A DNA stretch of 64,000 bases from Lepas anatifera. Its lineage: Eukaryota; Arthropoda; Thecostraca; Lepadidae. The position numbers and the translations under genes are program-made. The stretch spans positions 62,001-126,000 of the forward strand of contig JAOTON010002085.1 of NCBI GenBank assembly GCA_034440635.1, in the 5' to 3' direction. The first letter of the stretch is position 1. Every line of letters starts with the position of its first letter. Below are positions 9,918 through 21,639 of this stretch, one piece after another. Under the pieces are notes generated by a model. That model was not told the DNA's origin. It did not search any database and saw nothing but the letters and a program-made list of their open reading frames with translations.

Positions 9918-10731
9918 TTAGACACCCGCACTGGAGAGGGGTCTGGCAGTAACGCGCACTGGAGTGGGCCTACTAGGCCCACCTAGGAGACATATAAAAA
10001 TGCTCGTTTTTTATGTATGGGGGCTGTGGTAATCTGGATTACAGCCAATTTCCATTGACCTAGGTTAATATCTTTAAGGTCAAACGAGTTCAAAAAAGTA
10101 AATCTTAGCCATGCTGGGGAACTAGGTTATAGAGGGAAGATCCCTAAGAATCTTTCTGAAATTTTGAGGCTGAGGTCATTGAAAGCTATTAACCTATGTG
10201 GTCACAATATGTCATATTCACCATCATTTACACCATAACAGGCATTATGACACATACTTATATTATAGCACAAGCATTTTACACTGAGTTGCCTTAACAA
10301 TGGCGTCATAGCATTATAATACGCCATACTGTGTAACAACATTTGACCGGCAGCACAGCCAATAAGCTTGACAATTTTGGTATGACCTTGACCTGTGACC
10401 TTTAACATTCACCTTGACCTTTATGTGAGGTGACCTTGACATATCATTCCGTTTTTATGGCGTTATGACGTCACCACCCGTCTCCAGTTCAGGCGAACTG
10501 GTGCGACCACGGGATTGTGATGATCTCAAAATGTAGGTCTGATTTGAAAGCTTATAGGTCAAAACATTTCCAACCGATTTTCAAAAGTATTTTACCAGTT
10601 GACGCGCCGTTAAATTTTCTGAAATTTTACTGACTAGACTTTTCCGGCTACGGGTGGTTTTCCGGCCACCTCTGAAAAATAGGTGTGGGTTGCGCCTCTG
10701 AGCACCCCGCCCTCTCCAGTGCACGTGCTAG
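9918..10731. mobile_element. TTAA-type element, family B copy
   Basis: Left end ACACCCGCACTGGAGAGGGG followed by a second copy of the terminus, TAACGCGCACTGGAGTGGGC; right end GCCCTCTCCAGTGCACGTGC. The outer TTAA is degenerate (TTAG). Internal block TTCAGGCGAACTGG...ATAGGTCAAAA, TATGGCGTTATGACGTCACC and repeated TGACCTTTGACC-like runs are shared with 15580-16000 and, inverted, with 40602-41525. Confidence 0.65.
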
Positions 10732-10734
10732 GAT

Positions 10735-11400
10735 GTTGAGTACCATAGCATTGATGGTTTGTTTTGCTGAAACTGCTATCATGTCATTAGGTTTTTTAGT
10801 GTCTCCAGCTCTGGTAAGCCGGGCATTTGCTAGGCTCTACCTTTCAGCTTTGCAAAATTTAACCTTAGCCTGGATTAGGCTGTTGCACTGATATATGATC
10901 CTGGTTTAGGAGCAATTTTCCAAAGCTGCAAGGTAAAGCCTGGTCAATGCAGGCTTACGAATACTGGAAATGCTAAAAAAGACGTATCCTGCTGTGACAC
11001 TTCTTTCCTACACTGAAAAAATATTGACGAAATTTTTGGTGCCAAGCAAACTCTTGACGATAGAAAAGTTTGCGTTTCAATTATTAGGTTTAAAAAGAGG
11101 TCAAGCCTGTGTCAAGCTATTGGTCAGAAACTCGTCATTAGTCTTGATGTGCTCACCACTTTCAAGTGACCAACGAAGAATCAACCCAGGACATGTTCTC
11201 TGATTAGGGCTTGAACATGGCTAGACCTGATAATGAGTTCGTGTTTCGATAGCGATTAAGGTCAACCTATACTAAAACGAACCTGCCTGACAAACCCGTG
11301 ACGAACAATGCCGTTGGTTCAGAGCTTGATGCAGCGCCTTGGTTAGGAACTGGTCATGTGCTTGTCGTGACTAAAAGAGCCACGGGCAGGTACAGTGCCG
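10735..11400. repeat. Degenerate short-palindrome region
   Basis: Runs of short, mutually complementary words such as AGCCTGGATTAGGCT, GGTCAAGCC, TGTCAAGC, GGCTTGAACATGG and TTGACGAAATTTTTGGTG follow one another every 20-25 bp. An ACACTGAAAAAATATTGACG motif at about 11012 resembles the termini flanking the hairpin arrays near 3.2-3.7 kb and 52.2 kb. Element limits are not clear. Confidence 0.3.
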
Positions 11401-11718
11401 GTTCCCCCTTGGGTGCATCTAGACTATTCCATTTTAGCCATTGCTGGATTTAAAATGAAACCGTGTGCAGCTTATAGAGAATTTATATACTACAAGGCAA
11501 TTTAAAAAGGCTCGCATCAAGTACGTTTTTAAGTTAATTATCTCTATCTCAGTATTAAGCAATACATAGCACAGGCTTCCTGTGTTCACCTCAAAACTGC
11601 ATAGGTGGAAAATTGGAATTCTTTATTTCAACTATTTGTACACTTACAACCATGTACGGTCAAGAAGCGCCGTGGCTGACCGGTCGCACCACAGATATCT
11701 GCTCCTCCTTCCGCTCAC

Positions 11719-11967
11719 CTTCAACTTTCAACACCTGTCCTGCGATCACTTTGCCAGTGTTTCGACCAAGTTGATATTTCAGTAGCAGTACGAATATCAC
11801 TACCACCCACAACAGCACGGCGTCACTGTGAGTCTCTCCGGTGATCACGCGGACTTTGTCCACCCAAACGACTTCATCCACCACAGCGGCGGCAGCGGAG
11901 ACTTCATCTGATGAAGAGAGCTGGTTTACCTCGGACATTGCCCAAAACGGGCTCGACACAGCGCCTT
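11719..11967 (-). CDS. Candidate internal exon with a membrane segment, unknown protein
   Basis: On the - strand an open frame of 83 codons is bounded by a TTGCAG acceptor (before 11967) and a GAAG|GTGAGC donor (after 11719); both junctions are phase 1, giving a symmetric exon. It encodes an acidic stretch, VVDEVVWVDKVRV, then a hydrophobic segment AVLLWVVVIFVLLLKY that would span a membrane, then a basic RNTGKVIAGQVLKVE tail. An internal ATG (MSEVNQL) could alternatively be a start. It lies antisense in the 11.8-kb beat intron, outside recognised repeats. The family is not recognised and no neighbouring exon was found. Confidence 0.4.
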
Positions 11968-12099
11968 CTGCAACAGGAGCACTTCTGTTAGTTGCTATTA
12001 ATGATGTTATACTGAAAGATGCGGCTAAAGTGGAGGAGGGACAGGGCCCCGTGCCCCCCTTTTCGACAGTTATGATACTTGTAAAATATTAAGACCCAT

Positions 12100-13600
12100 G
12101 TTTTCAATACCTGCCAGTAAGCTCTGACCGTACATCCAAATTATCATCAAAAGTTGTTAGTTCCAACTTCAAAAATGTTCCATATCATTTGGTAAAATCC
12201 GATTAAGTCAGAAGGCACACCTTAGTCAGGTATGACAGTATGACTGTATAACTGTACATGCATTTATCACTAACCGACACATACCCTATTAATTATAGGT
12301 GAAGTCACTGAAAGGTAAAACACCCTATAACCAATAGCCACTCCTAAAAACGTGCTAAAAACCATTTGAAAACAAACAAGCACAGCTGGTCAAATTGTGT
12401 CACTGACCTGGGACAGCATCTTGAGGTGTCGTAGGAGAGAGGTGTACGCGATGAGATGTATGTAAGAGGTGCACTTATTCGTCATAAAAGAGTCGCAGCT
12501 CCCGCCGATCAACCACCCGTCGCAAACACTTCACAAAGACTCAATTTGAGCGCGAATTCTTGGTTAGGGACGTCGGCGCCAGCACGCGCGCCCGAAATTT
12601 TTCGATGCTTCGACCAACCTGCAACGATTTGGAGACGAATACATGTTGGCGTCGACGCACTCATTAACAGGTTACAGCGAGAGTGCGTGTCCTTGGAGCC
12701 AGGAGAGGCTAGTCAGGCTGAAGGTTCATCAGCGTCTGACTCAATTCTGACTAGCGTCTTTCGATCTTGATGAGTGTCTGATTAATGGAATCGTGAGTCA
12801 TGATCATGAAGGAACTTATGTATTCTAAACAAAATCCTCCTTGTTTCAAAATAATTGCACTATGCTGAAGATATTGTTTCAAAGTATTACACATATGCTT
12901 TCGTCAACATAATGTTTTGCGCTGGTTAATTTTTCTTTCCATGTACGGGTATTCGCATATGTCCATTCTTATCCGATTGATTGGGAAAAACGTTTGTTAT
13001 TAACAGTTGTAGCAGGGAGGTCAGTGGTTATCTACCAGAGTTGAGACTTTCTGGGCCCGGGGGCTTGAAGCAAAAACTCAGCCCAGGCTCGCAGGCTTGG
13101 ACCCGGCCTGCAGACTTGATATGAGCCCATGCCGAGCTGATACCGGGCACCGGAGTCATCAGTTTTGAGATTCAAAAATAAATTTCCTGTAAAATGGATA
13201 AATATTTTGTTTCAATCGAAATAGTTGTTTCCCACTGATAAAAGAATATAATCCTGCAATAAACCTAAACATTAAGATGGAAGGCTTTATATTTGTTTTA
13301 TTATTCATTCATATTACTTCATGTAGAAAGAGCTAAAGAATTTATTAGATTCGAGTTGAGTCGTTAAAATGATATTATTTATTAAATGATCTTCGCATTG
13401 AGTAAAACACTTCAGCTAATCGACCAACTTGATGTGAGTAATGACTGCATTTTATTGACACGGCTTTGATATATTTTGGGCCAATTTCCTCACTCTAAAG
13501 ACGATCCTGAGTCGTGCTTGAGGCGCAGAGATGGGATAGGGTTTTCTCCTTAGATTGTATTTTTTACCGGGATTGGGATCAGTTTGTCATCTAATTGAGA
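12100..13600. other. No recognised gene
   Basis: Intronic AT-rich sequence relative to the beat gene. A run of GACT/GTCT-rich words at 12690-12790 recalls the short-palindrome arrays but is too degenerate to delimit. The 165-codon open frame that follows (13608-14105) shows no domain. Confidence 0.45.
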
Positions 13601-14109
13601 GTAAGTATTGTGGCTAAAAATGGGGATTATTTTTTTTGCTGTCTTTTGTTTTCTGGATGTCATGCAATTTCTTAGACGGCCGCGTGGTATTGGAAGGCAT
13701 GGACACAAGCTGAACATTCTTTTGACCCTGTGCCCACAGTTGGTACCGGGAGAGTATCAAGCATTTCAACAAAACGTGAACATTGAAGAATATTGTACAG
13801 GATTTCTGGTTCATGTTGTATATAGTTGTGCCATTGTAAGTATGCTAAAGCGTTTTGATTATGAAATTTGTTACTCACTTACAATGTTACTTTATTTTAC
13901 TCACTGGGCTCAAAAAGAAAACTCTCGACTCTCTAGACTCAGGGATAACATGGGCTATCTAAATTCACACCCGTTTCAAATACAAGCTAACGACTCCCGA
14001 AAATGTTCATGTAGGAGTAGCCGGAGGGAACTGCCGGCTACAAACTCCACTGTCCGAGGTATCGCCGTAACTGAGAACATATGTGAGACGTTCTCACCCA
14101 AATAATTGA

Positions 14110-15077
14110 CGAAAAGTGCAGGTAGAGTGACCTTACCTTCAAAAATATTTAAGGTGGCATAAGTAAGAAATGAGTGAATGTATCAGATTGAAACTTATAC
14201 CGCATAATGGGCCCACCGAGTGCTACAAACTTCTGGTCACCGCAGCTGGCTTCCACGCAGCCGACCCGGGTTCAAGGCTCGGCAGGGAAAGAGTTGGCGA
14301 CGCCATATGACCCTGGCAGTTGGTGCGTCGATAAGCCCCAGTAATTATTATTGCTACAAACTTCATCCCGGGATTTTTCATATCGATGACCTAAGGTCAA
14401 GTACAGACCATGACCTCTCCATTGGAAATACATGGGAGAAATAGAAATTGGGCTGTATTTGTGTAGATACAGCTGAGAATACCTTCATATTCTCGAAATC
14501 GTAGTATCCTGGCCCCTTTCCAGGTTCATGTTGCAATGTTTGACCTGTGACCTCTGAGAGGTCATCTGGGGCTACTTTAGCAGTTTTCAGACTGAAGTCA
14601 ATAACTTTGCATGCAATGATGATGCAGATTTTATTTTGATATCAGGGCGTTTGGAGTGCTATTTCGAGTCAATGGATGTCCATATTGAATATGCTAGGTC
14701 AAAAGTGACCTTGGCCCGACCTCAGGTCAGGTCATGTTTTGTGTTCTGACCTAACATGGTCATATTATACATCATTCAATTTGATGTGACGAGAGGAAGC
14801 GAATGGTGCCTACAAAATGATTCTAACTCAACTCCCTGAGATGCTAGAGCCCAAAAACTTTGCTCAAAATGCCAACTTCTTTGACCTGTCATGGCCTCAA
14901 TATTGACTTGAGCCAAAAAGTGACTGATATATTTTCTTCATGAATTTGTAGGAGCTATCCACCAGCCTTCACGTTTTTTTTTCGCTTTCCCGCATAGGGG
15001 ATGAAATCGAGGGGGTGTTCAAACACCCTCCACCAGGGCCAACATGGCTCGGAGGCCCAACGGGGCGCGGGTCAAGT
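14110..15077. mobile_element. Mosaic of TTAA-type element fragments (families E and C)
   Basis: 14110-14455 resembles the middle of the family E elements (CATATCGATGACCTAAGGTC, CATGACCTCTCCATTGGAAA) and is split by a SINE. 14455-15077 is a second family whose right end GGGGCGCGGGTCAA is the degenerate inverse of TTAACACCCGGCCC at 23215, with a shared GAGGGGGTGTTCAAACACCC block. Rich in AGGTCA/TGACCT. Both parts look truncated. Confidence 0.5.
14234..14351 (+). mobile_element. tRNA-derived SINE, family 1, short copy
   Basis: B-box-like CCGGGTTCAAGGC and body GAGTTGGCGACGCCATATG, CCCTGGCAGTTGGTGCGTCG, tail AATTATTAT. A 13-bp target duplication TGCTACAAACTTC is at 14221-14233 and 14352-14364. 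The head is shortened: the A-box end of the tRNA part is missing and an internal segment before GAGTTGG is deleted compared with the copy at 25528. Confidence 0.9.
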
Positions 15078-15569
15078 AGTGAGAAAAGGTCGCACAACAA
15101 ATATTTTGAAAACCTGAGTAAATACGGACACATTTACCATATGTGTACAGGCCAACAAAAACAATGCATATAATTAAAACTGCTGTGGCAAGCCAAAAAC
15201 GATGGCGTCAAAATAAATACTATATCGTCACTGTTTTCAAATTTATCGAACTTATGCCAATTTATTCATGTATTTTTAATTATAATGTCATTGCACTGGC
15301 CTGAAACCAGTCTTTAAGGTCAAATGTGGGCAGTGCTTAATATCTATTGAGAAATATGTGATTTTACGGAAAAAATGGGAATGCACTGAAAGTAGACTAA
15401 GGTCATGAAGGGAACGTCCCACACAATGCTCTTTGAAAGTTTGAGGTCAAGGTCATTCAGGGTTACAGACCAAGGTATGGCGTAACAATATGACATATTC
15501 ATAATCATGTACAATATGACTGGCACTGGAGTAGCTTTTGGGCGGGAAATGAGGAATTGACCCTGAAAA

Positions 15570-16010
15570 AGACCTTTGACTTTGACCTTGATACTGAGTA
15601 ACCTTAATTATTAAGTCAGTGCATAACATACGTCAAACTAAATAATGCAATCGGACCGGAACACTGAATCGAAGACCTTGACCAGTAACCTTTGGCTTTG
15701 TCCTTGACGTCCATGTGGAGTGACCTTGACATATAGTCCCGATTATAAGACGTTATAACGTCACCACTCGGTCTTCAGTGCAGGCCAACTGGCGCACCCT
15801 TGCGATTGCGACGGTTTTAAAATATAGGTCTGACTTCGAAGCTGTAGACCTATAAGTCAAATAGTTATTGACTGATTTTCAAAATTTATGCACTAATCGA
15901 CGCGCATGAATGTTTTTTAAATGCAGTTCAGTAGCGTTTTCCGGTCATGAACGGTTCTCCTCATGAAAGGTCACCTCGGAAGAATAGGTGGGAGATACCT
16001 TAGGACCCAT
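15570..16010. mobile_element. TTAA-type family B fragment
   Basis: Shares, in order, the GTGACCTTGACATAT, ACGTTATAACGTCACCA, CAGGCCAACTGG, TATAGGTCTGA and AGGTCACCTCGGAA segments with the family B copies at 9918-10731 and 40602-41525. Neither terminus with TTAA could be identified, so it is likely truncated. Confidence 0.5.
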
Positions 16011-16476
16011 CCACTGTGAGTGGTAGGTTCGCCTTGAGTTTTGCACCTCGACTGTGGACCTGATCCTGGTATGGCCTGGACCTAAAACACTACAGAAATT
16101 GTAAAAGGACCAGGTAGCGGGCATACCAGGTATGCATCCGTAAAACAACTAAGAGGTGGGTACTCGCTCTCCCCCCCGTGTCGGTGTATGTTAAGCGAAA
16201 ACGTGCTGCAATGCTCCCCTCCTTAAAAAGCATAGATTCCCGTACTATGTGCTGAAATTCCCATTGTATGCAATAGCAGTGGTACAGGCACGCACTAGTG
16301 GCAGTCGGCTTCTATTTTCTGTAATCACCTTATCATAACATCATCAGTGCAATTTCATACATACATACATCAGTACAATACTGTACATACATACCGTACC
16401 TTACATCAGTACAATTTCCTTTTGCCAAAATCAGCCGGAGATTTTCATCAGATCGCAACTCTTGCTGTTGCCCCAG

Positions 16477-16717
16477 GTGCCTCCGTCCCAGCTGGTGGAA
16501 CATGCGCCGGTGCGGGGCAGTGACGGCTTGGAAACGTCCACCCTGGGCCTGGACGCTCCAATCACCGAGCAGCAGGTCAGGCGGGGTCAGCTGCAGGTCA
16601 ACTGTACAGCCTCTGTCGCCGACGCCTACTGGGAGAGCAGTATCCGTACAGTGACTGTACAGGCTGCACAGAAGCTTTCTCTTCTGGAGAGCCGAGACCT
16701 GCTCAAGGGTAGAGCAG
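16477..16717 (+). CDS. beat: beaten-path-like gene, exon coding second half of Ig2
   Basis: A phase-0 acceptor (TTGCTGTTGCCCCAG|G) continues the reading frame of the 4536-4663 exon. The translation has VPPSQLVEH, then GLETSTLGLDAPI, then RRGQLQVNCTASVADAYWESS. The GLETS-x-LGL block and the G-x-L-x-x-x-CTA-x-(I/V)-x-x-(V/A)-YW motif with the second Ig cysteine are diagnostic of beaten-path proteins. The exon ends AGCAG|GTGAGT in phase 1 (80 codons plus one base). The C-terminal part after YWESS (TVTVQAAQKLSLLESRDLLKGRA) is not conserved in beat proteins as far as I can tell. The intron before it is 11,813 bp and packed with mobile DNA. Confidence 0.88.
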
Positions 16718-17176
16718 GTGAGTGATCCAATAGCTGGGAGTGTTTACTTCTTCAGACCGTAAGATCAGATCAACCGGATCAGTAACAGATCAAGCGAGTG
16801 CCTGAGCAGCGCACCGGCTCTTCTTTAGGAGATTTAAGCCCAGCTCTTAAGCCCAGCTGAACGCTCTGAAGCCCAGAGAATTAAGGAATCGCTCTGCCGT
16901 ATTTATTTGCCTAATGCTAAGGGGAAGTCCCAAATCAAATATACACTGTGAAAAATGGAATACTCGTAGCTAACTGCGCGTGTAGTTTTAAACATATATG
17001 TGCACAGCCCAAAGCGTGAAATAAGCATCCGTAAACTCACAGAGTTGTTTGCTTATGTCTGCTTTTCAACAACTGATAGTTTAATAACTGATAAAGTTTG
17101 ATAAACTTTCTGGTAAAGTTTAACCATGCTCAGAAAATGAGAGGGCATACATATTCTTCCTGTTTTGTTTTTCCAG

Positions 17177-17253
17177 GTTCTCATCAGCCAGACACAGCGC
17201 CGCTGATGGCTTTGATGTTGGCGGTAATCAACTGTTTGTTCGTTCTGAGATGA
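17177..17253 (+). CDS. beat: beaten-path-like gene, terminal coding exon
   Basis: The acceptor TGTTTTGTTTTTCCAG|G joins in phase 1 to the donor at 16717. The frame gives GSHQPDTAPLMALMLAVINC followed by LFVLR and a TGA at 17251-17253. The short hydrophobic end after a small-residue/proline spacer resembles a GPI-attachment signal or a very C-terminal membrane anchor, as found in several beat family members; which of the two cannot be decided. Matching phase, strong pyrimidine tract and immediate stop support the exon. The intron is 459 bp. Confidence 0.8.
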
Positions 17254-17488
17254 ACGCGAGAGGCACAGCCTGTCCCCATCATCACTCATCTGCTCGGTCT
17301 AACAAGGTTTAGCGCGACTTCACATCGTATTAGAACTTTGCTGAGACAAAAAAAACACTGCTGACAATGACACATTTTATACATATCTCGATTTTAGTAC
17401 TGTTTCATATCTGTACATATCCCATTGGATGACTATTTTCGAAGGATATATGATGTGGTGGTGTATTGTTCTGCCTGAGTGTGGAAGG

Positions 17489-17494
17489 AATAAA
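17489..17494 (+). terminator. Polyadenylation signal for the beat-like gene
   Basis: AATAAA about 235 bp after the stop codon at 17253, within GGAATAAAGTGG. A 3' UTR of this size is ordinary. Confidence 0.6.
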
Positions 17495-17509
17495 GTGGTT
17501 TGAATCTAC

Positions 17510-18620
17510 TTTTGGATGACGTGTGATCTATGTGAACACCCGATATAATTTATGAAAATATCCCGAGATGCTTCAGTAATGCTATTGAAACCATACACTG
17601 GGAATTCTGCTGCATCACTGCTCCTGGAGCCCACATTTTCGTGAGCAGTACAGCATGGACGGTTTATATTTCTTAGGATTCTTTCTCCACAGGCAGCAAT
17701 GTGGCCAAGCACAGGGGTCAGGGATTGAATCTAAAGGGTCTTTCCCGGGGACTTGATTGGAACAGCCGGGACATGATAAGAAGAGCCTGGGGTGAGAAGT
17801 GAGCTAATTATCCATGCTATCCCAGCTGTAAGTCGAGTGCTTTGTCCCGACTCGTGTGGGTTATGGTGCGTCATAACTGCACAAGCAACCCTTACAAATA
17901 TTTTGTATGTGCAATAAAAAACTTGCCAGATGCATTGTTGCTAGATCACGCGTTATGACCAAGTTTGCGGCCATGTTCGTGAGTAAACCAATCAGGGTTT
18001 TCGATGTGCTAGGATTTAAAAACTTACCTCTCATGTGTTCTTGAAACGTTGAACTGAGTGTACATAAATGTAGGAAAACTTGTAAATATACCAGCCTTTG
18101 CACCCCCTTACAAGCTGTACGTGTTGTGCGCCAGTTTTTGAAAATATACAACCTTATGCAAATAGCTTTGTAACTGATAGCAAACATACAATGTTTGAAG
18201 TGGCCATATTAAAATATGAGAGGTTGTACTTCCCAGTGAATATTGCAGGTCTATAATCGTATAGCGTTTTACACAGGATGACTTAAAGTATGCAATGTTC
18301 AGTGGATATTGCCTTGGAAAATGATATATTACTTTACCAGATTAATTTCGCTGAATTTTTATGCGCCCTAACATTTGAATATCTAAATACGAATACTTGC
18401 ATGTAAGGACACTGCTGCTGGGTAAACTGTGGCATAGTAAGGGTACAGTAAGTACAGCCAAAATACGGCTCCCCATATCGAATTTGATGGTGGGAGGGCT
18501 CATACGCGCGCAGTGGTGAATATGGTGTTTAACACAACAACGTTGAAGCTGGTGTATTAAGCACAACAGCACAGCACAGTTCATCTATCGGCAGCATGCA
18601 TCCGAATCCAAGATCGGCCG
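17510..18620. other. No recognised gene
   Basis: AT-rich intergenic sequence downstream of the beat-like gene. Open frames of up to 108 codons on the - strand lack domains or splice context. Confidence 0.45.
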
Positions 18621-18630
18621 AACAAGTTAA

Positions 18631-18933
18631 TGCTCTGGTCTGTGTGCTGATACCACGTGGGGGAAAATCCTCACCAGTGTTTTCAACAAACGCGATATTG
18701 AGAAATCCTGCTCGCACAACATTACAATTTTCAGCTGGTATCAACGAAACTTTACCGTGCTGCCAAATTTAAGTTACCAGGAATCTAAATTCGACATAAA
18801 CTTAACTCCACCAGAAAGCCACTCGTTCCTGACAAAACTCAAAGAGAACTTCCTTCAGACTGCCTGTCCGAGACAGAGCCGCGATGACTACGAGGAGTTC
18901 AGAGAATTATGCATAACTGAGGGAAGAAGATAA
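18631..18933 (+). pseudogene. Open frame of 101 codons without a start, possible decayed mobile-element protein
   Basis: Following a TAA at 18628, the frame stays open to TAA at 18931 and reads plausible protein: CADTTWGKILTSVFNKRD, then SYQESKFDINLTPPESHSF, LTKLKENFLQTACPRQSRDD and YEEFRELC. The RDDYEEFRELC end resembles a motif (R-D-D-Y-x-E-x-x-E-L) seen in some arthropod transposon proteins, but I cannot name the family with confidence. No ATG is in frame and no splice acceptor stands out. Beyond the stop, around 19080-19170, another frame gives TKDGAIHFTNDPAEKEEKM, suggesting a continued, disrupted reading frame. Confidence 0.3.
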
Positions 18934-18939
18934 GTTGGC

Positions 18940-21040
18940 AGACCTGGCTATACCAACTTAGTTTCTCACATCCCAATTTTTTCTGAATGGTTTACATAGA
19001 GATTCCTGAAGCTAGACGCTGAATTTCCTAGAGCTGGATGTGAGTGACTGGTTCAAGTCATCGGCGCATACCAGGCATCTAGGACAAAGGACGGGGCCAT
19101 ACATTTCACCAATGATCCCGCTGAAAAGGAGGAAAAGATGGCCTCGGACTTTCAAGCGACAGCAATGCCTGAGTAACACTTCCAGAACATTCCGCAGGTG
19201 ATCTAAACAAATCTAGAAAAGCCAGCCGGATCTGCGCTCAAGAAAACGGAAGCACGAGTAAGCTGTGAGTTCAAGAAAGTGGGATTGTATGAATGGTAGA
19301 CATAGAAACTGTCAAGTGTAACCATCAGTGGTCAAAACTAGCGCAAATGAATTTGTCGTGATGTGTTGCCGAGATCATGAGCAGTGCTACGAATGTCCCT
19401 TGCAAATCTCGTATTTTTATCGTAAGATTGGTATTGACATTAATCAACAATAATATAAAATATTTCGTGTCAACACGGATAGATCGGCTTTTGGCGTTAA
19501 TGATGGTACAAGACTTAAGCTCCCGCAAAGGCGCTATTAATGCAAGGTAAGCTGAAGCCCCCAAGCATTTGTTAGACTAATGAAGTAGGATATTTTGTTC
19601 TCAGCGTTGTAGTAGAGGCAATTCACTGTAGTACGTATAATACCACAACTCAATGGACAACTGGGTTTTTTCCGTAAATATCCCAACTGAAGCGCCCACT
19701 ATGTTCCGGTGGCTTACCAAAATAAGAGGAGCTCGTGCCAGAACTCAGAGAGCTGCGGAACACTATGAAAGAAAACAGATGATTTGTTGAAATACAACAA
19801 AAAAGGAAAGTGAAATATTGGTGCTGAAATCTGACCGTGACGTCACTGTAGAGGAATTTGTGATACCGATTATCGCTTGACCTCGATTAAAAAAATTGCA
19901 AAGTTTTCGTAATCTTTGATGCATTAAAAACCTAACACAAATCTAATTTCAGTCACCGGGTGTCACTCCTTGTCAACAAATTAAAACGGGTTTAACAGGT
20001 GCTTTGGACAGCAGTTCATAATTAATACAATTTTCATGACTGATCCAAAACATCTAGAAAATGGCCGAACTTTGAGAGTTTGGCCGCTAGGTGGTTCCCC
20101 TGGCCCACCATCGGTTAAAAAATAGGATTTGAGGTGTTTGTGTCTGACACAACAAAATGCAACTGCCTGCAAAGCTTATGTGTAAAAAAACCATTGGGGT
20201 GGTAGATGCATCCTAATGTTCACGCTTCACGGCCTTCTCGATCACTCTCATGCCATGAACTTCTGAAATTATACAATATTTGTAGCTTAGCACAAATAAG
20301 ATACCAATACAATGTCTACTTTGTGCACAATAGTACCTGCTGTAGAGTGGACTCTGCCTTCCTGCTCAGATGTTTCCCGTTACATGTTCTCCATGGCGTC
20401 GAATCAGGGGTGGGCCACTGCAGCTCATTCACTTTCCATCCGTCCAAGATTCCAACAAGGATGCGATCAAACGTGGCCTGTTTACACGAGTTGGGCAGAA
20501 ATTGTACGGCCATACTAGTATGTAGCGCTCAGAGGATCCCTTCCACCCCTCTTTCTCTTGTTTTAGATCCCACTGCAGTTCAACCCATTAGATCTTTTAC
20601 ATCCCACTGAAGTTTTAACATGTAACTTCACATATCAGTAGGTCCTAAGCCTGCTGGTAATGAATTTGAACAAATAAATACATAAGTAAATAAACGGAGT
20701 GAAACCTCTAGCTCGAAAAAAATGATGATAGAACAATGAATTTGGATTCAAATAAAAGCTTTCCATCGGGTGTTCTGAGAAGCACGTGCAATGCCGGTTT
20801 TCGAGTTTAGGTTTTCGTCAAATGACAATTTAGTGACGCCTGTAAAATATCACAATTATGCACTGGTGATGATTACTTCTGATTAAGAGGTTGTGATGAT
20901 ATAATAAAGATTTTTGCTTAAATTTAACGCTTGTCAGGTGGTTCAAACAAGCACACAAAATTCAATTTAAAAAAATTGATTTCAGTGTTTTGACAAATTA
21001 TACTTTAGCGATGTTATTAAAGCGCCACAGCTACACATTG
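18940..21040. other. No recognised gene
   Basis: AT-rich sequence with scattered open frames (the longest 134 codons at 20206-20610) that lack domains. Nothing structural was recognised. Confidence 0.4.
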
Positions 21041-21042
21041 GT

Positions 21043-21100
21043 GTTACCGTCTTTGATCCGAGGAAGGGTCCGTTTCGACCCCCAGGCGGTGAAGGGTTAA
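21043..21100. mobile_element. Right terminus of a TTAA-type family A element
   Basis: GGGTCCGTTTCGACCCCC followed by AGGCGGTGAAGGGTTAA matches the right ends at 7602-7639 and 37530-37565. The left end of this copy was not found. Confidence 0.55.
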
Positions 21101-21639
21101 GAAATGTGATTTGTGCGGGAATTTTATTCTCAAACATGATTTTATTAAAATGACCTCACTTTGTTCTTGGGACTACCTAAAGCCGTGTTTTTGTGGCCAA
21201 AATGTCACCGAAACTTGAACGTTCACAATGATATACTTTTACCGTGGACGGCTAGGTTCCAGCATTTGTGATTCTCGCTTAAAATAATGTATTTTTTTAT
21301 AAGATTCTGGTATACAGCACAATGGAAAAAGTTACGTGTCTTATCACTTTTCAAATCGATTTCATACGCTAAAATAAGAAAATAATCATGCTTTCCCGGG
21401 TTCTCATCAATTCTTAAGCGTAACGTATCAGTTTGCCATAATTTCTGAAAACTGTTTTAGGGCTTCAATCCCCGTTGTTTTGGCCGGCTGGATTACCGTG
21501 GGGTGGCACGAACCCCTTCTGTGGGGTTCCGGTGGAAGTGGTTCAGAACCTCGTTCCATCACGCGTTAAAATATATCAAATATTTTTTTATTTTTATTAC
21601 ATATTGAAGTAATGAAATCCAGACAACTAGATGATCGCC

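Noticed and set aside
13608..14105. 165-codon + strand open frame as a gene
   Set aside because: No domain, no splice or promoter context, and the AT-rich composition does not look coding.
18631..18933. Intact host gene exon
   Set aside because: No start, no clear acceptor and an immediate stop with disrupted continuation; kept only as a possible decayed element.
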